The notes: generated from the letters alone by a model not told the origin. 64,000 nucleotides of DNA from Actinomadura pelletieri DSM 43383 (GCF_003634705.1 NZ_RBWU01000007.1:124001-188000); one strand, 5' to 3'; positions 45,130-54,300 are shown, counted from the stretch's first letter. A program made the numbers and translations.

Positions 45130-46089
45130 ATGACTTCGTCCGCGCACACGAGCACGCCCTACGACGCGCTGCTGCTGCTGTCGTTCGGCGGCCCTGAGGG
45201 GCCCGAGGACGTGTTGCCGTTCCTGGAGAACGTGACACGCGGCCGCAACATCCCCCGCGAACGCCTGGAAGAGGTGGGGGAGCACTACCACCTGTTCGGC
45301 GGGGTCAGCCCGATCAACCAGCAGTGCCGTGACCTCAAGGCCGCCATCGAGGCCGACTTCGCCGCCCACGATGTGGGGCTGCCCGTCTACTGGGGCAACC
45401 GGAACTGGACCCCGTACCTCGCCGACACCGTCCGGCAGATGAGGGCGGACGGCATCCGGCACGCCGCCGCGTTCGTCACGTCCGCCTACAGCGGGTACTC
45501 CACCAACGACCAGTACCTCGAGGACATCAGGCGCGCACGCGAGGAGGTACCGGACGCGCCCGTCATCGACAAGCTGCCCGTCTACTGCGACCGGCCCGGC
45601 TTCCTCGAACCTTTCGTGGACGCCACCCGAGACGCGCTCGACCGGCTCCCCGAAGACGCACGGCTGGTCTTCACCGCGCACAGCGTGCCGCTCGCCCAGC
45701 CCAACCGGGAACGGTACGTCGCGGAACTGGAGACGGCCGCCCGGACGGTCGCGCGGAAGGCGGCCCCCGGGAAGCCGTGGGACCTCGTCTACCAGAGCCG
45801 CAGCGGCCCACCGACCCAACCGTGGCTGGAGCCCCAGATCACCGACCATCTGGAGAAGCTGAGCGGCGAGGGCGTCCGCGGCGTCGCGGTCGTCCCGATC
45901 GGGTTCGTCTCCGACCACATGGAGGTCAAGTTCGACCTCGACGTCGAGGCGGCGGAACGGGCCGCCGAACTCGGCGTCGCGTACGCGCGGGCCGCCACCC
46001 CCGGCACCGACCCCCGCTTCGCCGCGCTGCCCCGCCACCTTCTCGCCGAGGCGACAGGAGCCACCGCGACAGGAGCCACCGCGACATGA
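45130..46089 (+). CDS. cpfC: ferrochelatase, actinobacterial coproporphyrin type
   Basis: A 319-residue enzyme inserting iron into the porphyrin late in haem synthesis; in actinobacteria the substrate is coproporphyrin III. Motifs: 'LLLSFGGPEGPEDVLPFLENV' at the start, 'HLFGGVSPINQQ', the catalytic-His strand 'FVTSAYSGYS', 'VFTAHSVPL', 'YQSRSGPPTQPWLEP' and the metal-site Glu in 'IGFVSDHMEVKFDLD'. The C-terminus is short and has no cysteines, so the [2Fe-2S] cluster found in some actinobacterial enzymes is absent. The last codons are an Ala/Thr/Gly repeat. The stop overlaps the next gene by ATGA. Confidence 0.94.
   Translation: MTSSAHTSTPYDALLLLSFGGPEGPEDVLPFLENVTRGRNIPRERLEEVGEHYHLFGGVSPINQQCRDLKAAIEADFAAHDVGLPVYWGNRNWTPYLADTVRQMRADGIRHAAAFVTSAYSGYSTNDQYLEDIRRAREEVPDAPVIDKLPVYCDRPGFLEPFVDATRDALDRLPEDARLVFTAHSVPLAQPNRERYVAELETAARTVARKAAPGKPWDLVYQSRSGPPTQPWLEPQITDHLEKLSGEGVRGVAVVPIGFVSDHMEVKFDLDVEAAERAAELGVAYARAATPGTDPRFAALPRHLLAEATGATATGATAT
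46051..46085 (+). repeat. 15-bp repeat at the cpfC / phosphatase junction
   Basis: GCGACAGGAGCCACC occurs twice (46051, 46066) and starts a third time at 46081, where it becomes GCGACATGAG, the start of the next gene. Each unit carries AGGAG, so the ribosome site of the downstream gene is duplicated. Confidence 0.85.
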
Positions 46090-46898
46090 GTCACGCGGAC
46101 GAACTGCTGGAGCTGGCCGCCGCGACCGCGCGGGAGGCCGGCCGGATGCTGGTCGACAAGCGCCCCGCGGACGGGCCGGACGTCGTCCAGACCAAGTCGT
46201 CCCCGACCGACGTGGTCACCCTGATGGACCGCGCCGCCGAACAGCTCATCATCGAGCGGATCCGCGCCGTTCGACCGGACGACGCGTTCCTCGGCGAGGA
46301 GGGCGGCGACCACGCGGGCGGCAGCGGCGTCCGCTGGGTGGTCGACCCGATCGACGGGACCGTCAACTACCTCTACGACCTGCCCGACTGGGCGGTCAGC
46401 ATCGCCGCCGAGGTGGACGGCACGGTCGTCGCCGGGGTGGTGGAGATCCCGCTGCGCGGCGAGACCTACACCGCCGTGCGCGGCGGCGGCGCCCTCCGGC
46501 ACACCGCGTCCGGCGCCCGCGAACTTCGCGTGAACTCCCGGGTGCCGCTCGGTGAGGCGCTGGTCGCCACGGGGTTCGGGTACGCGGCGGGGCGGCGCGC
46601 CCGGCAGGCACGGGTCCTCACCGATGTGCTGCCGCGGGTGCGCGACATCCGCCGGGGCGGCTCCTGCTGCGTCGACCTGTGCTCCCTCGCGGCCGGACGG
46701 ATCGACGCCTACTACGAGCGCGGTGTCCAGGCGTGGGACATCGCCGCGGGCGGTCTGATCGTCCGTGAGGCGGGCGGACGGATCGAGGGCCTGCACGGCG
46801 TTCCGCCCAACCCCGAGCTGACCATCGCCGGGGGACCGGGCACCTTCGAGGCCCTGCACGACCTCCTCGCCCCGCTGGACCCGCTCGGCGACGACTGA
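46086..46898 (+). CDS. inositol monophosphatase family protein (SuhB-like)
   Basis: A 270-residue Mg-dependent phosphatase. All metal-site motifs are present: 'AFLGEEGG' (Glu pair, about 75-81), 'WVVDPIDGTVNYLYDLP' (about 88-104) and 'VQAWDIAAGGLIVREAGG' (about 216-233). Likely substrates are inositol phosphate (for mycothiol or phosphoinositides) or fructose bisphosphate; the sequence does not decide. Translationally coupled to cpfC; an 18-bp hairpin follows. Confidence 0.92.
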   Translation: MSHADELLELAAATAREAGRMLVDKRPADGPDVVQTKSSPTDVVTLMDRAAEQLIIERIRAVRPDDAFLGEEGGDHAGGSGVRWVVDPIDGTVNYLYDLPDWAVSIAAEVDGTVVAGVVEIPLRGETYTAVRGGGALRHTASGARELRVNSRVPLGEALVATGFGYAAGRRARQARVLTDVLPRVRDIRRGGSCCVDLCSLAAGRIDAYYERGVQAWDIAAGGLIVREAGGRIEGLHGVPPNPELTIAGGPGTFEALHDLLAPLDPLGDD

Positions 46899-46962
46899 CC
46901 GCCCGGGACGCCGACACGCGGCGACACGCGGCGACACGCGCCGACAGACCGCCACAGGCTGA

Positions 46963-47002
46963 TACGGGGAGCCCGGGACGTGTCCGTCCCGGGCTCCCCG
47001 TA
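46963..47002 (+). terminator. 18-bp perfect hairpin, bidirectional terminator
   Basis: TACGGGGAGCCCGGGACG (46963-46980), loop TGTC, perfect complement (46985-47002). It lies between the phosphatase gene and the convergent 58-residue gene. Confidence 0.9.
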
Positions 47003-47018
47003 AGCTCGTGCGCGTCGT

Positions 47019-47195
47019 TCAGTCGCAGCGGGGTGGCTCGACGCCGATATCGTTGTTCGCTGCGATCCGGCGCAGGTCGTTGATCTCCTCCTGGCGAATG
47101 TCCGCCAGGTAGGTGTCTCCCTCTGCGTGGGCGTTCCGCAGCGACGCGTACGCGTCATCGAGTCGCTGCTGGATCATGCGTGACAACTCGCCCAT
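47019..47195 (-). CDS. 58-residue helical protein
   Basis: A short gene beginning MGELSRMIQQRLDDAYASLR, behind an excellent ribosome site (GGGAGGAGG, 4 bases before the ATG). The rest, 'NAHAEGDTYLADIRQEE' then 'INDLRRIAANNDIGVE', is a soluble, charged, helical protein resembling small conserved actinomycete proteins of unknown function. It ends in CD. It is divergent from the response regulator gene and faces the 18-bp terminator. Confidence 0.75.
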   Translation of the reverse strand: MGELSRMIQQRLDDAYASLRNAHAEGDTYLADIRQEEINDLRRIAANNDIGVEPPRCD

Positions 47196-47401
47196 AGGCC
47201 TCCTCCCGGATCGTGCCCAGGCTTACCCAGGCCTAGGCTGAAGGTAAACCTGTTCGCCCTGCAATTTTCGCCGCGATTTGCGTCGAGAACGGCACGGCGC
47301 GGACGACGATCCGCTGAACAGGTGTTTACGGGCGCCTTACGGCTCCCGTGGCATATCTGGAACCCCGGGGCGGCGGTCGCCCCGGCCATGGAGGGGGACC
47401 C

Positions 47402-48055
47402 GTGCGTGTGCTAGTCGTCGAGGACGAGCGCGTGCTCGCCGACGCGATCGCGACCGGTCTGCGCCGGGAGACGCTGGCCGTGGACGTCGCCTACGACGGC
47501 GCGGGCGCGCTGGAGCGGGCGGGCGTCAACGACTACGACGTGATCGTGCTGGACCGTGACCTGCCCAAGGTCCACGGCGACGACGTCTGCAAGCAGCTCG
47601 TCGCGCAGCGCTACCCCGCCCGGATCATCATGTTGACGGCGGCGGGCGAACTGGACGACCGGGTCGAGGGCCTGTCCATCGGCGCCGACGACTACCTGGC
47701 CAAGCCGTTCGCGTTCGCCGAGCTGATCGCCCGGGTGCGGGCCCTCGGCCGCCGCGCCGCCGCGCCGCTGCCGCCCGTGCTGGAACGCGCCGGGATCACC
47801 CTCGACCCGGCCCGCCGGGAGGTCGCCCGCGACGGCCGTCCCATCGAGCTGACCCGCAAGGAGTTCGCCGTCCTGGAGGTGCTGCTCAGCGCGGACGGCG
47901 CCGTCGTCAGCTCCGAGCACCTCCTGGAGAAGGCCTGGGACGAGCACATCGACCCGTTCACGAACGTCGTCCGCGTCACGATGATGACGCTGCGCAAGAA
48001 GCTCGGCGACCCCCCGGTGATCGAGACCGTGCCCGGGGTGGGATACCGGCTGTGA
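47402..48055 (+). CDS. OmpR-family response regulator
   Basis: A 217-residue regulator. The receiver domain (1-115) has the acidic pocket (EDE near residue 7-9), phosphorylation Asp in 'VIVLDRDLPKVHGDD' (about residue 50), Thr in 'MLTAAGE' and Lys in 'LAKPFAF'. The C-terminal winged helix (about 125-217) shows 'IELTRKEFAVLEVLL' and 'TNVVRVTMMTLRKKLGDP'. GTG 47402 follows GGAGGGGG. The adjacent kinase gene overlaps its stop (GTGA). Confidence 0.95.
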   Translation: MRVLVVEDERVLADAIATGLRRETLAVDVAYDGAGALERAGVNDYDVIVLDRDLPKVHGDDVCKQLVAQRYPARIIMLTAAGELDDRVEGLSIGADDYLAKPFAFAELIARVRALGRRAAAPLPPVLERAGITLDPARREVARDGRPIELTRKEFAVLEVLLSADGAVVSSEHLLEKAWDEHIDPFTNVVRVTMMTLRKKLGDPPVIETVPGVGYRL

Positions 48056-49302
48056 CCACCGAGCCCACGCCGCAGCACGGCCCCGACGAACCGCGGCGGC
48101 CGGGGACCGGCGAGCACCGCGCCTGGCGGCGCCCCGGCCCGCAGCAGGTCCCGCAGCCGCCACCGGCCGTCAAGGGGATGTGGCACGGCGGCGATATGAA
48201 GGCGCTGCCCCGGATGAGCGTCCGGCTCCGCCTCACCCTCCTGTACGGGCTGCTGTTCTTCCTGGCGGGCGCGCTGCTGGTGTTCGTGATGTCGCTGCTG
48301 ATGGCCGACATCCTCGGCGGCGTCAAGGTGATCGGCTTCAACATCACCGACGAGCAGGCCGCCGCGTTCCAGCGCCAGTTCGTCGAGCAGACGATGCGGC
48401 GGCTCGTCGGACGGTCGCTGCTCGCGCTCGGCGGGGTCGGCATCATCACGCTGGTGCTCGGCTGGTTCGTCGCCGACCGGGCGCTCGGCCCGCTGCAGCG
48501 GGTCACGACCACGGCCCGCCGCCTGTCGGAGAGCACGCTGCACGAGCGGATCGCGCTGGAGGGCCCAGACGACGAGATCAAGGAACTGGCCGACACGTTC
48601 GACGCGATGCTGGAACGGCTCGGGCAGGCGTTCGACTCGCAGCGCCGCTTCGTCGCCAACGCCTCCCACGAACTGCGCACCCCCCTCGCGATCAACCGCA
48701 CGCTGCTGGAGGTCGCGCTCGGCGACCCCGACGTCTCCGACGACCTGCGCGCCGTCGGCCGGACGCTGCTGGCGACCAACGCCCGCCACGAGCGGCTCAT
48801 CGAGGGGCTGCTGCTCCTCGCCCGCAGCGAACGGGAACTGGTGACCCGCACGCCCGTCGACCTGGCCGAGGTGGCCACGACCGTGCTGGAGCGCCCCGGC
48901 CGGGGCGGCGACGGCACCGATGTGACCGTCCATCCGGAGTTGACGCCGGGGAAGGCGCTCGGCGACCCGGTGCTGCTGGAACATCTGGTGTCCAACCTCG
49001 TCGACAACGCCGTGAAGCACAACGTCGAGGACGGCGGCGAGCTGTGGATCCGCACCGGCATGCTGGAGGGGTACGCGACCGTGCAGGTGGAGAACACCGG
49101 GCCCGTCGTCCCCGCCTACGAGGTCGAGCGGCTGTTCGAGCCGTTCCGGCGGCTGAACGCCGACCGGGTCGAGTCGTCCAAGGGCGCCGGGCTCGGCCTG
49201 TCCATCGTCCGGTCGGTGGTACTGGCGCACCGCGGTGCCGTGTACGCGGCGCCGCGTCCCGGTGGCGGGCTGATCGTCACCGTCCGCCTCCCTCCCGGCT
49301 GA
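48052..49302 (+). CDS. sensor histidine kinase
   Basis: A 416-residue membrane kinase partner of the preceding regulator. Pro-rich cytoplasmic N-terminus (1-50), first membrane helix (about 60-82), a short external loop of about 35 residues, second helix (about 120-145), HAMP (about 145-195), dimerisation domain with 'FVANASHELRTPLAINRT' (phospho-His about residue 206) and an ATPase domain with 'HLVSNLVDNAVKHN', 'LFEPFRR' and 'KGAGLGLSIV'. The small sensor loop gives no clue to the signal. The gene ends 27 bp from the convergent kinase operon. Confidence 0.95.
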   Translation: MTTEPTPQHGPDEPRRPGTGEHRAWRRPGPQQVPQPPPAVKGMWHGGDMKALPRMSVRLRLTLLYGLLFFLAGALLVFVMSLLMADILGGVKVIGFNITDEQAAAFQRQFVEQTMRRLVGRSLLALGGVGIITLVLGWFVADRALGPLQRVTTTARRLSESTLHERIALEGPDDEIKELADTFDAMLERLGQAFDSQRRFVANASHELRTPLAINRTLLEVALGDPDVSDDLRAVGRTLLATNARHERLIEGLLLLARSERELVTRTPVDLAEVATTVLERPGRGGDGTDVTVHPELTPGKALGDPVLLEHLVSNLVDNAVKHNVEDGGELWIRTGMLEGYATVQVENTGPVVPAYEVERLFEPFRRLNADRVESSKGAGLGLSIVRSVVLAHRGAVYAAPRPGGGLIVTVRLPPG

Positions 49303-49329
49303 GCCCGCACCGTCCCGCCGCGAAGCGTG

Positions 49330-52104
49330 CTACCTGAGCGCGGCCGTCGCCACGGTCGGGTCGCCGTCGTAGTCCATCTCCAGACCGACGAACCTGTGGC
49401 CGCGCACCCTGGCGGCCGTTCCGTTGTAGAGCAGGGGGATGAGGGCCAGGTCGTCCAGCGCCGTCTTCTCGGCCTGCCGGAACAGGCTCGTCCGGGTGTC
49501 GGCGGAGTGCGTCCTGAGCGCCGTGGAGATCAGGTCGTCGAAGCGGACGTTCTTCCAGCCGGCCAGGTTGGAGTACTGGTTCTCACCGGTCGCCACCAGC
49601 GTGCCGCCCAGCAGCGGCCACAGCATCGTGTAGGCGCTGGGATAGTCGGGGCCCCAGGGGAACAGCACCAGACCGGACGCGTCGTCCGCGACCACATCCT
49701 TCCGGAACCGTTCGTACTCGGTGATCGGGACGCCCCTCATCTCGACCTTCCAACCGAGCGACGGCGACTCGAGCATGGTCTTCACGGCCTCGACGAACCG
49801 CCGGTACTCCGGCCTCTCCAGGTAGTAGAGCCGGATCGTGGTCCCCGGCTTGAGCCCCGCCCGCCGCGCGAGCTCCTGGGCCTTCGCCGGGTTCGCCTCC
49901 GCGCACGAGGGGCAGGCGCCGGGCTCGCCGAACCCGGGGATCGACGCCGGGACGATGCCGTGGGCGGGCTTGTAGACGCCGCCGAACAGCTCGCTGAGCT
50001 TCCTGCGGTCGATGAGGTGGGACACCGCCTCCCGCGCCTCCCTGGACTTCATCGGCCCCCGCGCGGTGATCGGGACCAGCAGCCGGGTGAACGCCGTGGT
50101 CCGCGACCTCACATCGGGCTTGAGGGGCTCGCCGAGGGAGTCGATCGAGGTGGGCGCCCAGTCGACCTGACCTGAGGTGTAGGCGACGCCGCCGAGATCC
50201 GGGGTCGTGACCATGGAGATCTCAACACCGTCCAGTCTGGTCTTGCCGAACGCCCAGGCGTCGTTACGGGTCAGGACGACGCGCACGCTCGGCCGGTACT
50301 CCTTCAGCTTGAACGGACCGTTGCCGACCGGGTGCTTGTTGTAGGTCGTGTTGTCGTGCCTTCCCGCGGCCTGGGGGACGGGCATGAACGCGGGTTCGGC
50401 CAGCCGGGTGGAGAAGTCGCAGTTGGGGGAGGTGAGCGCGACGCTCAGCTCCGTGTCGGAGACCGCCACGACCCCGGACAGCGTCTCGGATCTGCCGTCC
50501 GCGACCGCGGCGAAGCCCTCGATGTCGTTCAGCAGGTAGGAGCCGCCGCCCTCGCTCGTGACCGCGGCGCTGCGCGCCCAGCCACGCGCGAAGGCCCGCG
50601 CGTCGACGGGCTCGCCGTTGCCGAACGTCGTCCCGCCCCTGATGCCGATCTTCCACTGCCGGCAGTCCGGGCCCGGCGTGATCCGGGTCGCGAGCCGGTT
50701 GCGCGCGACACCGTCCGCGCCGACCTCGGTCAGGCCGGTGAAGAGCTGCTTGGTCAGGAAACGTCCGGTACCGGAGAAGACATGCGACGGGTCGATCACG
50801 TCGTTGATCGTGCCGGCCGAGAGTCCCGTCATCCGGAACGTGCCGCCCGTCCGGCCGGCCGGCGCCGGCGGGGGGTCGTCGCCGCCGGTGAGCTGGACGG
50901 CGATCACGGTGCCCGCCACGACCAGGGCGACCAGCGCGGCGCCGCCGGCGCCCGCCAGCACGCCGATGCCGCGCCTTCTGCCTCTCACCCTGCCCCTCAC
51001 CGGGGCGGTGGGGCCCATGCCCAGGTGCGGAGGGGAGTGCGGAGGCGGCACGGGGAGAGGCGGCCACGCGGTGTGCCCCTGCGGGCCCTGGGGCGGGAAC
51101 GGCGACGGATGCGCCCATGCCGGCGACTGCGGCGACTGTGGCGACTGCGGCGACTGCGGCGACGGAGTGGGCGGCGACGGAACGGTCCGCAGCCGCGCCG
51201 ACTCGGTGGCCGCCGTCACGGCGCCCTGGGTCAGGATCACCGAGTCCTCGCCGCCGGCCGCCTCCGGCGCGACCTCCGGCTTCGGCAGGCTCCCCGCGAG
51301 GTCCAGCAGGTGCGCCAGGACGCTCGGGGACGTCGGACGCAGCGCCGGGTCCTTGCTGAGGCAGTCCGCGACGACCTGGCGCAGCGGTTCCTCCAGATCC
51401 CCGAGGTCCGGCGGCAGGGCGAGGATCCGGTGCATGACCGCGGGAATGGAGTCCTGCCCGAACGCGGGCCGCGCCGTGGCCGCGTACACCATCGTGGTGC
51501 CCCACGCGAACACGTCGGCCTCCGGCCCGACCGGCGCCCCGGAGATCTGCTCGGGCGCCATGTAGGCGGGCGTGCCGACGGCGGTGCTCGACAGCGTGCC
51601 GGTCGCGTCCAGCGCCCGCGCGATACCGAAGTCGATCACGCGCGGGCCGTCCGGCGCGAGCAGCACGTTCGCGGGCTTGAAATCGCGGTGCACGACGCCC
51701 GCCTGGTGGATGGCGGCGAGCGCCGTCATCGTCCCGATCGCCAGCCGGTCCAGGTCGGTGCCGCGCCGCGGGCCCTCGTCCGCCAGCACCCGCGACAGCG
51801 GCGGACCGTCGATGTACTCGCTGACGATGTACGGGCTGTCGCCCTCGACGTCGGAGGCCAGGACGCGAGCCGTGCAGAACGCCGAGACGCGCTGCGCCAC
51901 CGCCACCTCGGCCGCGAACCGCGCCCTGGCCTTCGGGTCGCCGCTGAAGCGAGCGTGCAGCAGCTTCACGGCGACCCGGCGGCCCTGGTCGTCCTCCCCG
52001 AGGTAGACGGTGCCCTGACCGCCCGACCCGAGGAGGCCGGTCAGCCGGTAGGAACCGAGATACGAGGGATCACCCTCGCGAAGGGGGGTGATCTCCGTCG
52101 TCAC
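49330..52104 (-). CDS. membrane Ser/Thr kinase with extracellular SBP_bac_5-type solute-binding domain
   Basis: A 924-residue receptor-like kinase. The cytoplasmic kinase domain (about 14-275) has GSGGQG, the ATP-binding Lys in VAVKLL, 'VVHRDFKPANVLL', 'VIDFGIAR' and 'GTPAYMAPEQ'. A Pro/Ser-rich linker with four SPQ repeats (about 310-385) leads to one membrane helix (about 390-412). Outside lies a full oligopeptide/nickel-type binding domain (about 425-924): 'GGTFRMTGLSAGTINDVIDP', 'GPDCRQWKIGIRGGTTFGNGEPVDARAF', 'NKHPVGNGPFKLKEY'. This implies direct sensing of a peptide or similar ligand. GTG 52104 overlaps the stop of the upstream kinase gene (GTGA). Confidence 0.92.
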   Translation of the reverse strand: MTTEITPLREGDPSYLGSYRLTGLLGSGGQGTVYLGEDDQGRRVAVKLLHARFSGDPKARARFAAEVAVAQRVSAFCTARVLASDVEGDSPYIVSEYIDGPPLSRVLADEGPRRGTDLDRLAIGTMTALAAIHQAGVVHRDFKPANVLLAPDGPRVIDFGIARALDATGTLSSTAVGTPAYMAPEQISGAPVGPEADVFAWGTTMVYAATARPAFGQDSIPAVMHRILALPPDLGDLEEPLRQVVADCLSKDPALRPTSPSVLAHLLDLAGSLPKPEVAPEAAGGEDSVILTQGAVTAATESARLRTVPSPPTPSPQSPQSPQSPQSPAWAHPSPFPPQGPQGHTAWPPLPVPPPHSPPHLGMGPTAPVRGRVRGRRRGIGVLAGAGGAALVALVVAGTVIAVQLTGGDDPPPAPAGRTGGTFRMTGLSAGTINDVIDPSHVFSGTGRFLTKQLFTGLTEVGADGVARNRLATRITPGPDCRQWKIGIRGGTTFGNGEPVDARAFARGWARSAAVTSEGGGSYLLNDIEGFAAVADGRSETLSGVVAVSDTELSVALTSPNCDFSTRLAEPAFMPVPQAAGRHDNTTYNKHPVGNGPFKLKEYRPSVRVVLTRNDAWAFGKTRLDGVEISMVTTPDLGGVAYTSGQVDWAPTSIDSLGEPLKPDVRSRTTAFTRLLVPITARGPMKSREAREAVSHLIDRRKLSELFGGVYKPAHGIVPASIPGFGEPGACPSCAEANPAKAQELARRAGLKPGTTIRLYYLERPEYRRFVEAVKTMLESPSLGWKVEMRGVPITEYERFRKDVVADDASGLVLFPWGPDYPSAYTMLWPLLGGTLVATGENQYSNLAGWKNVRFDDLISTALRTHSADTRTSLFRQAEKTALDDLALIPLLYNGTAARVRGHRFVGLEMDYDGDPTVATAALR

Positions 52105-53792
52105 TTGCTCACGGTTCCGAAGGCGGCTGCGGTCGCGGCGTTGCGGTCCTGGCGCCACTCCCAGCGCAGGATGTCACCGGACGGGGACGGCTTGAACTTG
52201 ATGTAACCGGCGGCGCACTGGTTCGGGTCCATGCCCGTGAACGGTGTCTCCTGGTACTCGATCTCCGAGCTGTTCGCGTCACCGGACAGGTGCGAGAGCC
52301 GGGTACGGCACTCGATGCTCGCGTTGGCCGGGTACGTGTACGTCGCGAGCCCGACCGAGTAGGCGAGCGTGAACCGGACCTGGAAACTGGTGTTGCCCGA
52401 ACCGGCGCCCGGCTGCGTGCCGTTGCCCCGGAACACCCCGATGAGCCCCCCACGCGTGCTGGTGAGGGTCGGCGACGGCAGCACGGGCGGCGAGTAGGTG
52501 GTCGGCGGCACGTACGGGTCGGGGTCGTCGTCGCCGGAGGCGGCGATGACGATCGCCACGATCACGATCACCACGATGAGCACGAGGACGCCACAGCCGA
52601 TCGCGAGGGCCGGTCCGGCGCCGCCGGACCGCTTGGGCGGCGCGTACCCCGGCATCGTCGGCCCGGGCGGGCCAGGTGGGCCCGGCATCGGCGGCCGGCC
52701 CATCGGCATGCCATGCTGCTGCGGCGGGGGCGGCATCGCCCCGCCCTGGTACATCGGCATCGGCGGCGGCGTGATCGGCTGGGGCGGCGGGGTGTTCGGC
52801 CCCGGCATCCCGCCCTGGTGCATCGGCATCGGCGGCGGGGTGATCTGCTGCTGCGGCGGCTGCGGGCGGGGCGCCGGCGGCACCGGAGGCGGCGGCGCGA
52901 GCTGCGACGCGATCCGGGTGCCCTGGTTCAGCAGTTCCTCCTGCCCGCCGCCCTGGCCCGCGGGCGCAGCGCCGACGTGCCCCAGCAGGTTCAGCAGGAG
53001 CTGCGCGGCCGGTGGACGCAGGCCCGCGTCCTTGGACAGGCAGCGTCCGATCAGGTCGCGCAGCGGGCCCGGGGGCAGCGCGGACAGGTCCGGCTCCTCG
53101 TTGAGGATCCGGTTGATGATGACCGGCAGCGTCTCCGCTTCGAACGGCGACTGCCCGGTCGCGGCGAACACCATCGTCGCGGCCCAGGCGAAGATGTCCA
53201 CGGCCGGGGTCAGCGGCGCGCCGGTGAGCTGCTCGGGCGCCAGGTAGCCGGGCGTGCCGACCACCATGCCGGTGGCGGTCACCGCGCTCTCCTGCGAGTT
53301 GACCGTCCGGGCGATGCCGAAGTCGACGACGCGGGGGCCGTCGGACGCGAGCATGACGTTGTTCGGCTTGAAGTCGCGGTGGACGATCCCGGCCTCGTGG
53401 ATGGCGGCGAGCGCCGTCACCGTGCCGATCGCCAGCCGTTCCAGCTCCTCGGGGCTGCGCGGCCCGTCGTGCGCGACCACGTCGTGCAGCGAGGGACCGT
53501 CGATGAACTCGCTGACGACGTACGGCTGGTCGCCCTGGACGTCGGCCTCCAGGACGCGAGCCGTGCAGAACGGCTCGACCTTCTGCGCCGCGGCGACCTC
53601 CCGGGTGAACCGGGCGCGCGCGGCGGGATCGTTCGCCATCTGGGCGTGCAGCAGCTTGACGGCGACGTACTCGCCTCCCGGCGCCCTGCCGAGAAAGACG
53701 GCGCCCTGGCCACCGGCGCCGAGCCGCCCGACGACCTCGTACTGCCCGAGTGCCCTAGGATCGCCCGGCTCCAGCGGAGCGGCATCCGGCAT
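52101..53792 (-). CDS. membrane Ser/Thr protein kinase
   Basis: A 563-residue kinase. The kinase domain (about 10-275) carries GAGGQG, VAVKLL, 'IVHRDFKPNNVML', 'VVDFGIAR' and 'GTPGYLAPEQ'. A Pro/Met/Gly/Gln-rich linker (about 305-420), one membrane helix (about 430-455, Val/Ile-rich) and a roughly 100-residue external domain with two cysteines (IECRTRL, NQCAAGY) follow. No PASTA repeats. The kinase domain is closely similar to that of the downstream gene, so the pair arose by duplication. ATG 53792 follows GGAGG. The external domain is not recognised. Confidence 0.92.
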   Translation of the reverse strand: MPDAAPLEPGDPRALGQYEVVGRLGAGGQGAVFLGRAPGGEYVAVKLLHAQMANDPAARARFTREVAAAQKVEPFCTARVLEADVQGDQPYVVSEFIDGPSLHDVVAHDGPRSPEELERLAIGTVTALAAIHEAGIVHRDFKPNNVMLASDGPRVVDFGIARTVNSQESAVTATGMVVGTPGYLAPEQLTGAPLTPAVDIFAWAATMVFAATGQSPFEAETLPVIINRILNEEPDLSALPPGPLRDLIGRCLSKDAGLRPPAAQLLLNLLGHVGAAPAGQGGGQEELLNQGTRIASQLAPPPPVPPAPRPQPPQQQITPPPMPMHQGGMPGPNTPPPQPITPPPMPMYQGGAMPPPPQQHGMPMGRPPMPGPPGPPGPTMPGYAPPKRSGGAGPALAIGCGVLVLIVVIVIVAIVIAASGDDDPDPYVPPTTYSPPVLPSPTLTSTRGGLIGVFRGNGTQPGAGSGNTSFQVRFTLAYSVGLATYTYPANASIECRTRLSHLSGDANSSEIEYQETPFTGMDPNQCAAGYIKFKPSPSGDILRWEWRQDRNAATAAAFGTVSK

Positions 53793-54300
53793 CTGTCCTC
53801 CAGTGACCCGCAGTGATGTCCCGCGATGATGTGCGCCGGGCCCGATGGGGGCCGTGTGCCGGCGATCGCCGGGCAGGCCCCGCAGGGGACCCGCCCCCAA
53901 CCTCAGGCGGGCACGATATCGCGTTAGTTCAGACGTTTCACCGAAGAGTCTGGTTCGACGGTCGACCAGGTCGCGTCGGCCGCCCCGGCGCGCCGGGCAG
54001 GTCGGCGCGCGCAACGCCGCCCGGACCGATATGATCCCCGACCGCCGCGGGATCCACGGCGGGGCGTTCACCGTTCAGGGAGCGGGACGGTGACATCTCG
54101 GTCAAATGTGTGACGGAAGACACAGTACGAGGAAGAGATGCGGGTGATAGGTGTCACTCGTGGGGACGGTCGCGCCTCGTGTGTCGCAGGTCACCAATCG
54201 TGACAGAATTTCCCGCCCGGATCGGGCACAAGAACGGCCCCCCGAGCGTTAGTTCCGCGCGACGGGGCGCATAAAGCACTGAGGGGGATGGAGACAGAAG
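53793..54300. promoter_or_regulatory. 508-bp divergent region between the kinase operon and the DUF4193 gene
   Basis: No gene is supported; short open frames here lack ribosome sites. A palindrome GTCAC-caatc-GTGAC lies at 54190-54204, and GTGAC/GTCAC motifs recur near 54089 and 54153, so a repressor-type operator is possible. A small hairpin GCCCG-gat-CGGGC lies at about 54214-54226. Confidence 0.3.
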
